Source of the DNA: JAJKIP01 sp037200685
GTDB lineage: Bacteria > Bacteroidota > Bacteroidia > Chitinophagales > Chitinophagaceae
NCBI GenBank assembly: GCA_037200685.1
Contig: JBBCIG010000002.1
Location: 62,001-126,000 of the forward strand
Length of the DNA: 64,000 nucleotides
Reading direction: 5' to 3'
This document shows, piece by piece, positions 43,768 to 53,000 of the stretch; positions within the stretch are counted from its first letter, which is position 1, and each line of letters starts with the position of its first letter. The notes beneath the pieces are model-generated. The model did not search any database and was not told the DNA's origin. It saw only the letters and a program-made list of their open reading frames with translations. Position numbers and translations under genes: made by a program.

Positions 43768-46380
43768 ATGAAACGTTTTTTATTTATACTGACATCCTTT
43801 TTTATTTCCACCACTTTACTCGCCGAACATATTACCGGCGGTGAAATTTTTTATACTTATAAAGGCCTGGATGCAGCCGGTAACCATCAATACGAAGTCA
43901 CTTTAAAACTGTTCCGTAATTGCGGAAATGTGGGCGCCCAGCTAGACGCAAATGCTGCTATTGCTATTTTTGACAATACAAATAACGCTTTGGTTTTAAA
44001 TAGCAGTATTGCCATGACCAGGAAGGAAGAATTACAATTAACAACACCAGGGCCATGCATCGTCAATGCACCAACTGTGTGTTATGAAGTAGGGTATTAT
44101 GTATTCACAGTCAGTTTACCTTCTTCTCTGAACGGGTATACAGTTGCTTACCAGCGCTGCTGCAGGATAAATGGTATTAATAACCTGTCAGGTTCAGGCA
44201 ATATCGGTGCTACTTTTACTGCTAGCATACCGGGTACTTCTATGCAGCCGACAGGTCCCGAAAATAACAGTGCTAAATTTACAGCGACAGATACAGTGAT
44301 TGTTTGCGGGGGCTATCCCTTTACCTACAGTTTCGCCGCAGTAGATCCTGATCAAAACGATATACTGCGTTATTCTTTTTGTAATGCCTATCCCGGCGCT
44401 ACGACAATGGCCCCGATGCCCAATCCGCCCTCATCCCCCCCATATAGCAGCGTTTCCTATTCATCAGGTTTTAGTGCATCATCTCCTTTAGGCCCGAATG
44501 TTACTATCAATTCTGTTACAGGACTTATTTCCGGCACTTCTCCTGCGGAAGGAATTTATGTTGTGACGGTATGTGTCAGTGAGATCAGGAATGGAATAGT
44601 GATCGCCACACAACGTAAAGACCTGCAGATAAAAGCAGGCGGTTGTGATATCGCAAAACCACAACTAAATCCTGAATATATCACCTGCGATGGATTATCC
44701 TACAGCTTTACACATCCCAGCAATTCTATAATACGAACTTTCTATTGGGAATTTGGAGATCCCGCCAGCGGGGCCAATAATATTTCTACTGACCAAAATC
44801 CTTCGCATGATTTTTCCGCTCCCGGAGATTACACCATTAAATTAGTTACGAACAGGAATGGTGATTGCTCTGATTCTACAACAGCGATAATGAGAGTATG
44901 GCCCGGGTTCTTTCCTGACTTTAGTTCCATTGGCGTTTGCCTGACAAACCCCGTTGCTTTTCATGATAATACCCAAACCAATTTCGGAGTGGTCAATTCC
45001 TGGCGATGGAATTTTGCTGATGAAACTACGCTGGCCGACACTTCACACATGCAGCATCCCGGTTGGACTTATGCTACTGCAGGCACAAAAAGCGTTGAGC
45101 TTATTGTCAGCAATAGTAAAGGCTGCACTAAGACCATAACAAAAGATATTGCCATTATGGATAAACCACCGATCACACTTGCTTTTAAAGATACTTTGAT
45201 TTGCCGGCCCGATGCTGTACAACTGCAGGCATCCGGCACCGGTAATTTCACCTGGTCGCCATTAACCAATATTCTTAATGCCAATTCAGGAACGCCAACG
45301 GTGAACCCAACTACCACCACCATGTACCATGTTCAATTAAATGAACAGGGATGTATTAATAATGATTCCGTAAGGGTGAGGGTAGTTGATTTTGTTACGT
45401 TGAATAAAATGGGCGATACACTCATTTGCGAAACAGATTCCATACAATTAAGAATATCCAGTGATGGCTTACGTTATGAATGGACACCCGTTACCTCAGT
45501 AAATGATGCCACTATACAAAACCCCATGGCTACTGCCGGTAATACTACCACATACACAGTAACAGCAAGAATTGGTAGTTGCAGCAATACAAAAAGTATT
45601 GTTGTCACAGCGGCTCCTTATCCTGTGGTAGATGCTGGAGAGAAAGTAACCATTTGCTATAATACATCTATTGTCTTGCATGGTACACATGATGGCAATA
45701 CCTTCACCTGGTCGCCTGCGAGTTCATTGATTAATGCTAATACATTAAACCCAACAGCTTTTCCGCCAAGAACAACAGAATATATTTTAACTTCTCTACA
45801 TACCGATCCCAACACATGCCCCAAACCCAACCATGACACTGTATTGGTGACTGTATTGCCCAAGATAAGACCCTATGCAGGTAACGATACATTAGTGATA
45901 GTTGGCCAGCCATTACAATTAAATGCGGAAGGCGGCGTAGATTATTTGTGGATACCGGCGACAGGGTTAAACAATGCAACAATTAAAAATCCTATCGGCA
46001 CCTACGGCGGCGAGATTGACAGTGTACGCTATGTCGTAAGAGTTTTTAATGATGCAGGATGTTATGATTCCGCCACCGTTAAAGTAACCATTTTCAAAAC
46101 CGTTCCGTATGTCTTTGTTCCTTCGGCATTCACGCCAAACGGGGATGGATTGAATGATCTTATCCGTCCCATTGCCGTCGGCATACAAAAAATAAATTAC
46201 TTCAGGGTCTTCAACCGCTGGGGCCAAATGGTATTCAACACCACTACGAACGGCCGGGGATGGGATGGCAGGATCAACGGCACCGTGCAAACCAGTAATG
46301 TATTCGTCTGGATGGTCAGCGCCGTAGATTATCTTGGTAAATCACTTTTTCTTAAAGGAACGTTCACACTCATCCGGTAA
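43768..46380 (+). CDS. Large surface protein with PKD-like domains and T9SS type B sorting domain
   Basis: An 870-residue secreted protein starting at ATG 43768 (signal peptide MKRFLFILTSFFISTTLLA). The N-terminal 290 or so residues begin EHITGGEIFYTYKGLDAAGN and form a conserved Bacteroidota surface domain. PKD-like domains follow (YWEFGDPASGANNISTDQNP, SWRWNFADETTLADTSHMQH) and about four repeats of the form FTWSPLTNILNANSGTPTVN. The C-terminus is a T9SS type B sorting domain (VPSAFTPNGDGLNDLIRPIA, VFNRWGQMVFNTTTNGRGWD). Presumably exported by T9SS and involved in adhesion or gliding. Domain layout resembles the frameshifted protein at 35777. Confidence 0.9.
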   Translation: MKRFLFILTSFFISTTLLAEHITGGEIFYTYKGLDAAGNHQYEVTLKLFRNCGNVGAQLDANAAIAIFDNTNNALVLNSSIAMTRKEELQLTTPGPCIVNAPTVCYEVGYYVFTVSLPSSLNGYTVAYQRCCRINGINNLSGSGNIGATFTASIPGTSMQPTGPENNSAKFTATDTVIVCGGYPFTYSFAAVDPDQNDILRYSFCNAYPGATTMAPMPNPPSSPPYSSVSYSSGFSASSPLGPNVTINSVTGLISGTSPAEGIYVVTVCVSEIRNGIVIATQRKDLQIKAGGCDIAKPQLNPEYITCDGLSYSFTHPSNSIIRTFYWEFGDPASGANNISTDQNPSHDFSAPGDYTIKLVTNRNGDCSDSTTAIMRVWPGFFPDFSSIGVCLTNPVAFHDNTQTNFGVVNSWRWNFADETTLADTSHMQHPGWTYATAGTKSVELIVSNSKGCTKTITKDIAIMDKPPITLAFKDTLICRPDAVQLQASGTGNFTWSPLTNILNANSGTPTVNPTTTTMYHVQLNEQGCINNDSVRVRVVDFVTLNKMGDTLICETDSIQLRISSDGLRYEWTPVTSVNDATIQNPMATAGNTTTYTVTARIGSCSNTKSIVVTAAPYPVVDAGEKVTICYNTSIVLHGTHDGNTFTWSPASSLINANTLNPTAFPPRTTEYILTSLHTDPNTCPKPNHDTVLVTVLPKIRPYAGNDTLVIVGQPLQLNAEGGVDYLWIPATGLNNATIKNPIGTYGGEIDSVRYVVRVFNDAGCYDSATVKVTIFKTVPYVFVPSAFTPNGDGLNDLIRPIAVGIQKINYFRVFNRWGQMVFNTTTNGRGWDGRINGTVQTSNVFVWMVSAVDYLGKSLFLKGTFTLIR

Positions 46381-46390
46381 TATTTTTTTT

Positions 46391-46465
46391 CGCCCAGCTT
46401 CAGTTCCCTGATCATCTTCGTTGCGACGCTCCATTCATCTTTCTGTTCTCTATTCAGCAATAGAG
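46391..46465 (+). repeat. Dispersed GTTGCGTCGCACTCTT repeat, copy 8
   Basis: GCCCAGCTTCAGTTCCCTGA is followed by TCATCTTCGTTGCGACGCTC and TTTCTGTTCTCTATTCAGCA. The core is shortened to GTTGCGACGCTC. Confidence 0.75.
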
Positions 46466-46524
46466 TTCATACCGATTTTATAGGGGATGCTTTCTATAAT
46501 GATCTGTATTTTCATAAAGCAAGG

Positions 46525-46568
46525 GCTGTGTATGGTTCCTCTCCTTTAGGAGAGGTTAGGTGAGGTTC
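46525..46568. repeat. CTCTCC-TTTA-GGAGAG palindromic repeat
   Basis: CCTCTCCTTTAGGAGAGG at 46538-46555, with flanks, is the near-exact reverse complement of 61640-61679. The remainder of the 46381-46636 gap shows no gene. Confidence 0.8.
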
Positions 46569-46636
46569 TCAATTCAAAACTCACAACTCTCAATTATCTT
46601 CGCATCATCTGACTTCACACTTCAGACCTCTTACTT

Positions 46637-47403
46637 ATGTCAAAAATTGTTTTTATTACAGGCGCCACTTCTGGTTTTGGAAAAGCTACCGCTGAAAAAT
46701 TCGCTGCCGATGGATGCAAGCTGATACTCAACGGCAGAAGAACAGATCGTTTACAGGAAGTTTGTGCCGAACTTGAAAAAAAATATTCCATCTCTACGCT
46801 AATGCTCCCTTTTGATGTCAGGGAACAAAAAGCCGTTTTTGATTCCATCAATTCACTGCCCGAACAATGGCAAAAAATAGATGTGCTGGTGAACAATGCA
46901 GGGCTCGCACTGGGCCGTGATTATTTTGAAGAAGCCAATCTCGATGACTGGAATATAATGGTTGATACAAATATTAAGGGTTTCATGTATGTCGCAAAAG
47001 CTGTTTCGCAATTAATGGCGAAAAACAAACAAGGTCATATAATAAATATGGGATCAGTCGCCGGGCAAAATGGTATATGAAAAAGGCAATGTGTATTGCG
47101 CCACCAAGTTTGCTGTCGACGCCATGAACCAGGCCATGCGGATCGATTTGCTAAGGGCATCATATAAAAGTACCAGGTATCCATCCCGGCGCCGCTGACA
47201 CAGAATTTTCCATTGTCCGTTTCAAGGGCGATGATCAAACCGCCCGGAGTGTGTATAATGGTATCATTCCGCTTAAGCCGGAAGATGTCGCCAATGTTAT
47301 TCATTATTGCACCACGCTGCCTGCACATGTTTGTATCAACGATTTGGTGATTACCTGTACCCAGCAAGCGGACGGAATTTATTTTCACCGGGAAAAAAAT
47401 TGA
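46637..47403 (+). pseudogene. Short-chain dehydrogenase/reductase with two one-base insertions
   Basis: An SDR oxidoreductase of the YdfG-like group. The NADP-binding motif is FITGATSGFGKATAEKF, followed by VLVNNAGLALGRDYFEEANL and HIINMGSVAG. One extra G at 47063-47065 and another at 47155-47157 break the frame. With both removed the product is 254 residues and continues KMVYEKGNVYCATKFAVDAM (catalytic Tyr and Lys) and IHPGAADTEFS through YFHREKN. Two G-run insertions within 100 bp look like base-calling errors, though decay is possible. No partner gene is adjacent. Confidence 0.85.
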
Positions 47404-47524
47404 CAGCGCTCAAAAACGCTTGCAATCTTTCAAATTTTTTGTTTTTATTTGGAATCGTACAATTCGTTCCTTCTCCGTAGGCCCCAAATTTGCCCCGTGC
47501 TTTTACTTAGAAAATGTCCCTGAT

Positions 47525-47541
47525 TGACTGAATGTCAGTCA
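47525..47541. promoter_or_regulatory. Candidate TetR-type operator palindrome
   Basis: TGACTGAATGTCAGTCA is a perfect 7 bp inverted repeat with a 3 bp centre, the usual shape of TetR/AcrR operators. It lies about 130 bp upstream of the gene at 47673. No TetR regulator is encoded in the window. The rest of 47404-47672 is AT-rich with nothing recognised. Confidence 0.4.
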
Positions 47542-47672
47542 TCAAATTCGTTTGTGCATTAATAGCGATCTAATTTTATGATACCGTTCCAAATCTATTT
47601 AAAGACCCTTATGCTGAAGCCCGTACCTTTTAATATTAATAACTATTTTGTCGTTTACAAGCATGACTACTC

Positions 47673-48152
47673 ATGGCCAGGATGTTATCCGTTCTACGGT
47701 CATGCGAGGACAACCTGATAAGCAGGCAGGTCGATAGCCTCAAAAGCTTGTATGCAACAGAGGGCTTTATGCTGATGAAAGAAGCCTCTATTTCCATGGA
47801 AAGTGAATACGAGATGCCCGTGATTGTTCCCCTTAACCAGGGCAGTTGGTACAAGTTTGTTTTCATCGGCGATTACACTTCTAAACTTTACGAAGTAAGG
47901 ATGTACGACTGGAGTGAAAAGCAGGTTATTTTCCAGCAAAAAAGATGGGGTGATATCGATGGTAATATAATTTCTTACTCCTACATACCAAAGTTTTCAG
48001 AATTTCACATGATGAAGCCCGTGCAGGTAAACAAACAAAAGAAAAAGAACCTCTGCGGCTATGTGATGATGTTCAAAAAAGCCGGCGCCAACAACGGCAA
48101 CGCCGCCAATTCAGTTACTCACGGAACCGAAACCGCGAAGATTGCTGATTAA
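47673..48152 (+). CDS. Conserved hypothetical protein of Chitinophagaceae type
   Basis: 159 residues with no signal peptide. The centre is rich in aromatic beta-strand sequence (MPVIVPLNQGSWYKFVFIGD, KLYEVRMYDWSEKQVIFQQK) and the end is Lys/Asn-rich (VNKQKKKNLCGYVMMFKKAG). It looks like a small beta-sandwich domain. I do not recognise a named family. An in-frame TGA three codons before the ATG fixes the start region. It stands alone between a possible TetR-type operator and a repeat cluster. Confidence 0.6.
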   Translation: MARMLSVLRSCEDNLISRQVDSLKSLYATEGFMLMKEASISMESEYEMPVIVPLNQGSWYKFVFIGDYTSKLYEVRMYDWSEKQVIFQQKRWGDIDGNIISYSYIPKFSEFHMMKPVQVNKQKKKNLCGYVMMFKKAGANNGNAANSVTHGTETAKIAD

Positions 48153-48172
48153 CTTTTCCAATTTTAATTTTT

Positions 48173-48256
48173 AGCCCGGCTGCATTGCTACTAGCAGCTT
48201 CGTTGCGTCGCACTCTTCATCTTCCTGTTCGCTATTCAGCATTAGCAAAGTGTCTT
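48173..48256 (+). repeat. Dispersed GTTGCGTCGCACTCTT repeat, copy 9
   Basis: AGCCCGGCTGCATTGCTACT is followed by AGCAGCTTCGTTGCGTCGCA and CTTCCTGTTCGCTATTCAGC. It is the left outer arm of a composite element interrupted by the IS3 copy; the matching right arm is at 49881-49952. Confidence 0.85.
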
Positions 48257-48275
48257 CAATGATCAAATATTCTCT

Positions 48276-48387
48276 ATGTCCCGTAGGGACATTTTATGGG
48301 TAGAATCATGAATCGCCAGAAGTACGTTCCGTAGGAACGTTTTGTGCTAATGTCAAATAATAAGGCATAATACGTTCCTACAGAACG
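48276..48387 (+). repeat. Cluster of GTA-centred palindromes
   Basis: TGTCCCGTAGGGACA (48277-48291) and ACGTTCCGTAGGAACGT (48324-48340) are perfect palindromes with GTA loops, and ACGTTCCTACAGAACG follows near 48372. ATTTTATGGGTAGAAT at 48291-48306 recurs as its exact complement at 49784-49799, on the far side of the IS. Confidence 0.8.
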
Positions 48388-48446
48388 CCGGGAGCACACA
48401 ACCTTTTGTCTCGTCCTGAAATAGGTTGACAAAAAACCTATTAAAA

Positions 48447-48788
48447 ATGGAAAAAAAGCAACAAGTTATTAATGATTATTTACTTGGTAAACTTAGTTAC
48501 CGGCAATTAGCTAAAGCCTACAACATGGGCAGTACTACAATTCACAGGTGGGTTACAGATTTTCAGGGCTTGTCTTACAAGGCAAACAAGGGTAAAGCAG
48601 TAATTTTATCCCTGATGAAAAAGCCTAAAGTAAAAGAGGTATTGTCCGATGAAGTTGCCGCTTTAAAAAAAGAGTTGGAAAAGGAACGTTTGCGTAATAA
48701 GTTATTGACAGCTATGATCGATATAGCTGAAGAGCAACTAAAAATTCCTATCCGAAAAAAGTCTGGCACCAGGCAGTCGAAAAAGTAA
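48447..48788 (+). CDS. IS3-family transposase OrfA (helix-turn-helix subunit)
   Basis: 113 residues from the ATG at 48447 (MEKKQQVINDYLLGKLSYRQ). The helix-turn-helix is YRQLAKAYNMGSTTIHRWVTD, and a C-terminal leucine-zipper-like helix follows (VAALKKELEKERLRNKLLTA). It binds the terminal inverted repeats. Near its end lies the heptamer A-AAA-AAG in its own frame, where ribosomes can shift into orfB. Confidence 0.9.
   Translation: MEKKQQVINDYLLGKLSYRQLAKAYNMGSTTIHRWVTDFQGLSYKANKGKAVILSLMKKPKVKEVLSDEVAALKKELEKERLRNKLLTAMIDIAEEQLKIPIRKKSGTRQSKK
48755..48761 (+). promoter_or_regulatory. Programmed -1 frameshift site (A AAA AAG)
   Basis: The slippery heptamer AAAAAAG is positioned as A-AAA-AAG relative to orfA. 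A -1 slip joins ...IPIRKK to VWHQAVEKVRHSEKRSLSSL, which runs directly into the orfB frame without a stop. Confidence 0.75.
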
Positions 48789-48808
48789 GGCACAGCGAAA
48801 AGCGAAGC

Positions 48809-49696
48809 TTGTCATCGTTGTGTACACTGCTTGGTTATTCCCGGCAAGCAATACACCAGTATAAGAAAAACAGCCTTGTTAATAGTAATGAAACTGAATT
48901 AATCATTCAGGAAGTACTAAAGCATCGCAGGCTGCAACCCCGGTTAGGTACCCGAAAGCTGGCGATACTATTACAGGATTTTATCAAAGCACATTCACTA
49001 AAAATAGGAAGAGACATGTTATTTAATGTATTACGGGAAAATGGTTTACTTATAAGAAAACGCAGAATAAAAGTGAAGACTACATGGTCGGGGCACTGGC
49101 TGAAAAAGTATCCCAACCTAATAAAAGAGAAGATAGTTAACAGGCCAAATCAATTATGGGTAAGCGATATTACCTATGTACAAACCGGCAACCGCTATTC
49201 TTATTTAAGCCTGATCACAGATGCTTATAGCCGGAAGATTATGGGGTTTTTTCTATCGCCAACACTGGAAGCTATTGGTTGTATAAGAGCTTTAAAAATG
49301 GCGTTGCAAAATGGCGGCAATAAGGATGAATTAATCCATCACAGTGATCGTGGGGTACAATATTGTAGTACTGATTATGTGAATATGCTTGTTTTTAACA
49401 ATATTAAAATCAGTATGACTGAAAACGGAGACCCATTAGAAAATGCAATTGCAGAACGTGTAAACGGAATTTTAAAAGAAGAACTTCTTAAAACAAAGTA
49501 TGATTCCTATGAAAAAGCTCAAAGTAGTATTGCAATAGCTATTGCAGTATACAATTCTCTAAGGCCTCACAGCAGCTGCAATATGCTAACTCCTGATAAA
49601 GCGCATCTACAACAGGGTAGCTTAAAAAGACACTGGAAAAACTATTACAGAAAAGAGCAAGGAGCATCAAAAAATAGCTGGCAACAAGAAATGTAA
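48809..49696 (+). CDS. IS3-family transposase OrfB (DDE integrase domain)
   Basis: At least 295 residues as a free frame; the true product is probably the OrfAB fusion entering this frame at 48761. An HTH_21-like region (RLGTRKLAILLQDF, LIRKRRIKVKTT) is followed by the rve catalytic core with the DDE triad in QLWVSDITYVQT, LIHHSDRGVQYCS and PLENAIAERVNGILKEEL. It is intact, so the element may be active. Confidence 0.92.
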   Translation: MSSLCTLLGYSRQAIHQYKKNSLVNSNETELIIQEVLKHRRLQPRLGTRKLAILLQDFIKAHSLKIGRDMLFNVLRENGLLIRKRRIKVKTTWSGHWLKKYPNLIKEKIVNRPNQLWVSDITYVQTGNRYSYLSLITDAYSRKIMGFFLSPTLEAIGCIRALKMALQNGGNKDELIHHSDRGVQYCSTDYVNMLVFNNIKISMTENGDPLENAIAERVNGILKEELLKTKYDSYEKAQSSIAIAIAVYNSLRPHSSCNMLTPDKAHLQQGSLKRHWKNYYRKEQGASKNSWQQEM

Positions 49697-49783
49697 ACCT
49701 ATTTTAGGATTACATTTGATTTGTCAACTCAAGACAGGATTAACTATTAAAAACTGTCAACTTATTTTAGGACGGGTCATTGA

Positions 49784-49813
49784 ATTCTACCCATAAAATG
49801 TTCCGCCGGAACA
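49784..49813 (-). repeat. Right counterpart of the 48276 palindrome cluster
   Basis: ATTCTACCCATAAAAT (49784-49799) is the exact complement of 48291-48306, and TGTTCCGCCGGAACA (49799-49813) is a further palindrome. Together with 49881-49952 they form the far half of the element split by the IS. Confidence 0.75.
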
Positions 49814-49880
49814 CTGGTGAAATTCCTCTTGCCGATATCCATACAGATACCGTCCCGACAAATGTTGGAACCTTCGACGA

Positions 49881-49952
49881 TGCCCAATAGAATTACCGAA
49901 CGCTGAAGAGTGCGACGCAACAGGCGATGATAGTAGTAATATCGCCGGGCTC
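49881..49952 (-). repeat. Dispersed GTTGCGTCGCACTCTT repeat, copy 10
   Basis: GCCCAATAGAATTACCGAAC is followed by GCTGAAGAGTGCGACGCAAC and AGGCGATGATAGTAGTAATA. It is the right arm paired with copy 9 and closely resembles the complement of copy 11. Confidence 0.85.
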
Positions 49953-50008
49953 AAAAAAATATAACGGCTATAACAATGAAACATTAGCTATGAACTATCA
50001 ACTTCCTC

Positions 50009-53000
50009 TTACTGTGCTAATGAAATTCTCACCTGAAGTCCGCCCCTTGTATTGGTGATCGGGAAGGCGTTACTTACTTTAGGTATATTCCTGTTTTGCT
50101 CGAAGTAGAGTTTCAGGCTTACACGGTTGTTTAATATATAATCAATGGAAGGTGCGATGCGGATTACTTTTTGCCCCGCTGTTCCGAACGATGTGCCCTG
50201 GTCGAGTTTGCTGTTGGCGGTGGCATCATCCCGCATGGTGAAATCAAAACGGAAGGTGACATCATTATCCAGCTTCATTCCTTTTTTGCCAATCTTAATG
50301 TTCTTAATGATAGGCAATCCTTTTTTCCGCCAGCTTAAGCCAAGGGACATTTCTGTAGAACGGTTTTCCGCTAACTGGTAATCGATTAAACTCAAACTTA
50401 GCTGCCTGCTTTTCCTGAATTCAACTCTTGCCTGCAATTGATTGGTGAAAGTCATATCCACTTCGATCAACGGATCAAACTGTTCCGCTATCGTAATATT
50501 GGGAACAAGGAAGTAGGGAATATAACCGGTGGCCGTATCATAGAAAGATGGGAAGCCCACATGAAATACATCCTGGAATAACAGCGCTGTATTAAAACTG
50601 TTCATGCTTAACGTGCTGTGGTAGCCGTGACGGACCGTAACGTTGGAAAATATTTTATCCAGCCCGGGTATTCTTGATAATCCATTATAAGTAACAGCCC
50701 AGTTTGGCTTTGGCAAAAGGCCTGCGAATGGATTTGAATTTATTTTCGGGTTAGAATTCTTAAATAAGTTTATGCTCTTCGGATCTTTCTTCGTGTATGC
50801 AGCGAGGAAAGAAGGAATGACCACGTCTTGTGCATAACGGCCATAACCTTTCACATATCCATCCGAATTTTGCGGATTGGAAGAAGCATAAGGATTCTCA
50901 CCTTTTAAGCGTTGCGACATGATGATCCTGTTCGCTTCAAACTGTTTAAATGTTCCGGACACTACGTTCGGATCAAATTTTTCGAATAATGTTTGATAAG
51001 AAATATAGCTGATGCTGAAGCTGCCCATCGCATACGGGTTAAGCCTGGTAAGACCGGCCGTACCACTGGTATCTTTATATAACTCTGAATATTGTTTACT
51101 GAAAGATTTATCGAGGTTAAGGTCGATATTAAAATCACGGAAAGGACTTACCTGTGCGGTGACGCCCAGCCGCTGGTTATAGCGTTGCTGTATCATTGCG
51201 GATACGAGGCTGCTCCTCGATAACAAACCTTTTGATCCGAAATTGTTAATCCAGTTCGTATCGGGCTGGTAACCGAATATAAAATCAAACCCGGGTTGCC
51301 TGCTGCTTGGGTTAAAACCTACTATCCTCGTGCTATCCATGTAGCCGGGTAGTGTTGTTCCGAAATCTTCATTGTATTGAACGCCTACTCTTTTTAATGA
51401 AGTAGCGAGACCAGCGATGAATTTAACAGGCCCGCTGATTTCCGGTACAATATTTTTCTTTTGTTCCCTTAATTTTCTTTTTTCTTCCTTTTGTATTTTA
51501 CGTGCTGCTTTCTTTGCTTTCCTTTTTTCCTTTGGCGACATTTTGGCCCAAACAGAATCAGGTATATTATTAATTGCCTGCACAGTTTGTTTACCCGGTT
51601 TTGGTGGCTTAACTGCTGTGTTTTCTTTATTTTTTGCTCCTGTTGAATCTTTGCTCTTTTTAGCGGCCGGTGCATCGCTGCTAACTGCTCTCAGGAACCT
51701 TGACTTATTATATAATTGATCAAAATTCAATTCACCGTTCACCACTCTTGTTTGCGTATTAGATAATGTATTACCTAAATCTCTTGCAAGTAATGATGCG
51801 GCCAGCCAATTGTATTGCGTGCTGTAAGAAGCCCGCAATGTTGTCCAGTCGAGGAATGGAATTTTTTGTGTAGGCACGGTATAAGTCAGTGTTGCCTGCT
51901 GACTATATCTTGTATTACGGCCACCTTTGAAAAGGTTAGTGCGGACAGAATCTTTTTTGCCTTTTGTATCAATGCGGCCGAACGGTTCATCTATTCTTGC
52001 ATTGTTGGTAGCTGTAAAATCCAGGGCCAGTGATCTTGTCAAATTCCATTGCAATATATAATACCTGTCAAACGTGAAATATTTGTCGTACGTCTCCGGT
52101 ATTTTATAAGGACCGCCACCTACGTTGCGTGGCCGTGTAGCGCCGAATTGCCTGAATATATCCGCACGGAAAGATAATTGTGAAGGAACATAGTTGAAAT
52201 TAAAATCTTTAATAAGAGTAAACCATTTTGAATTTGATTTAATCAACCGCTTAAATGGTTCGATATATTTTGGTTGCGGCGCATAGTTATACCCGATGGC
52301 GGCCCGTGTCCGCTTCATCTCGTAATTATCTATCAGTGGGTTGTGCTGCTTTGTTTCTATATAAGAATAGTTGAGGTCGATATTTGTGATGCTCCAGATT
52401 TTTGGCCGCTTGCCATCCGTTTTTATTTTCTTAACGTTGGTGAAATTCACCGTACGGATCGTAGTAATATCCTGCGCATCGCCACGGATAGAATCTTTAT
52501 CCCCGGCGTTTGCGACATCTAACTTATCTCTCAATTTTATATCCAGGTCATAAGGATCATATTCAGGCGTACTGGCGATGCGACTGATACCTGCATAGAC
52601 CGGTATTTGTATACCCAATTGCCTTGGCAGTAATTTGCCGGCATCAATATTAGCTGAAAGATCAAACGTATATACATCTTCACGGCTTCTTTCATTTACC
52701 CGTTGCTCCAATGTACCAAAACCCCGGCTCTTCGCTGTACCGGCTAATGTGATACTACCCAAATCGGCCAACTTTAAATCCACTCTGCCCAATGCAGCCC
52801 ATCCACCTTTTTCATCCAGCTTAGAAAGACGAAGTTCATTGAACCAAACTTCCGCACAAGCGGTTTCTAAACTTGTGTTTTCAACCGCGAGCATCATACC
52901 TCTCACTTCACCGAGGTTCGGGTTACCGATGACGGCATAAATTTTTCCGTCAGCAGTTCTCTCGCTGTAATAAAGCGAAGGTGAAAACCCAGATTGGTTC

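Larger units (their letters stand above)
48407..49779 (+). mobile_element. IS3-family insertion sequence
   Basis: The element is about 1373 bp. The left end TGTCTCGTCCTGAAATAGGT and the complement of the right end, TGACCCGTCCTAAAATAAGT, both continuing GTTGACA, form imperfect terminal inverted repeats of about 24 bp with TG...CA ends. It holds orfA and orfB linked by an A6G slippery site. No certain target duplication was seen. It is inserted between the two halves of a dispersed repeat composite. Confidence 0.88.
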
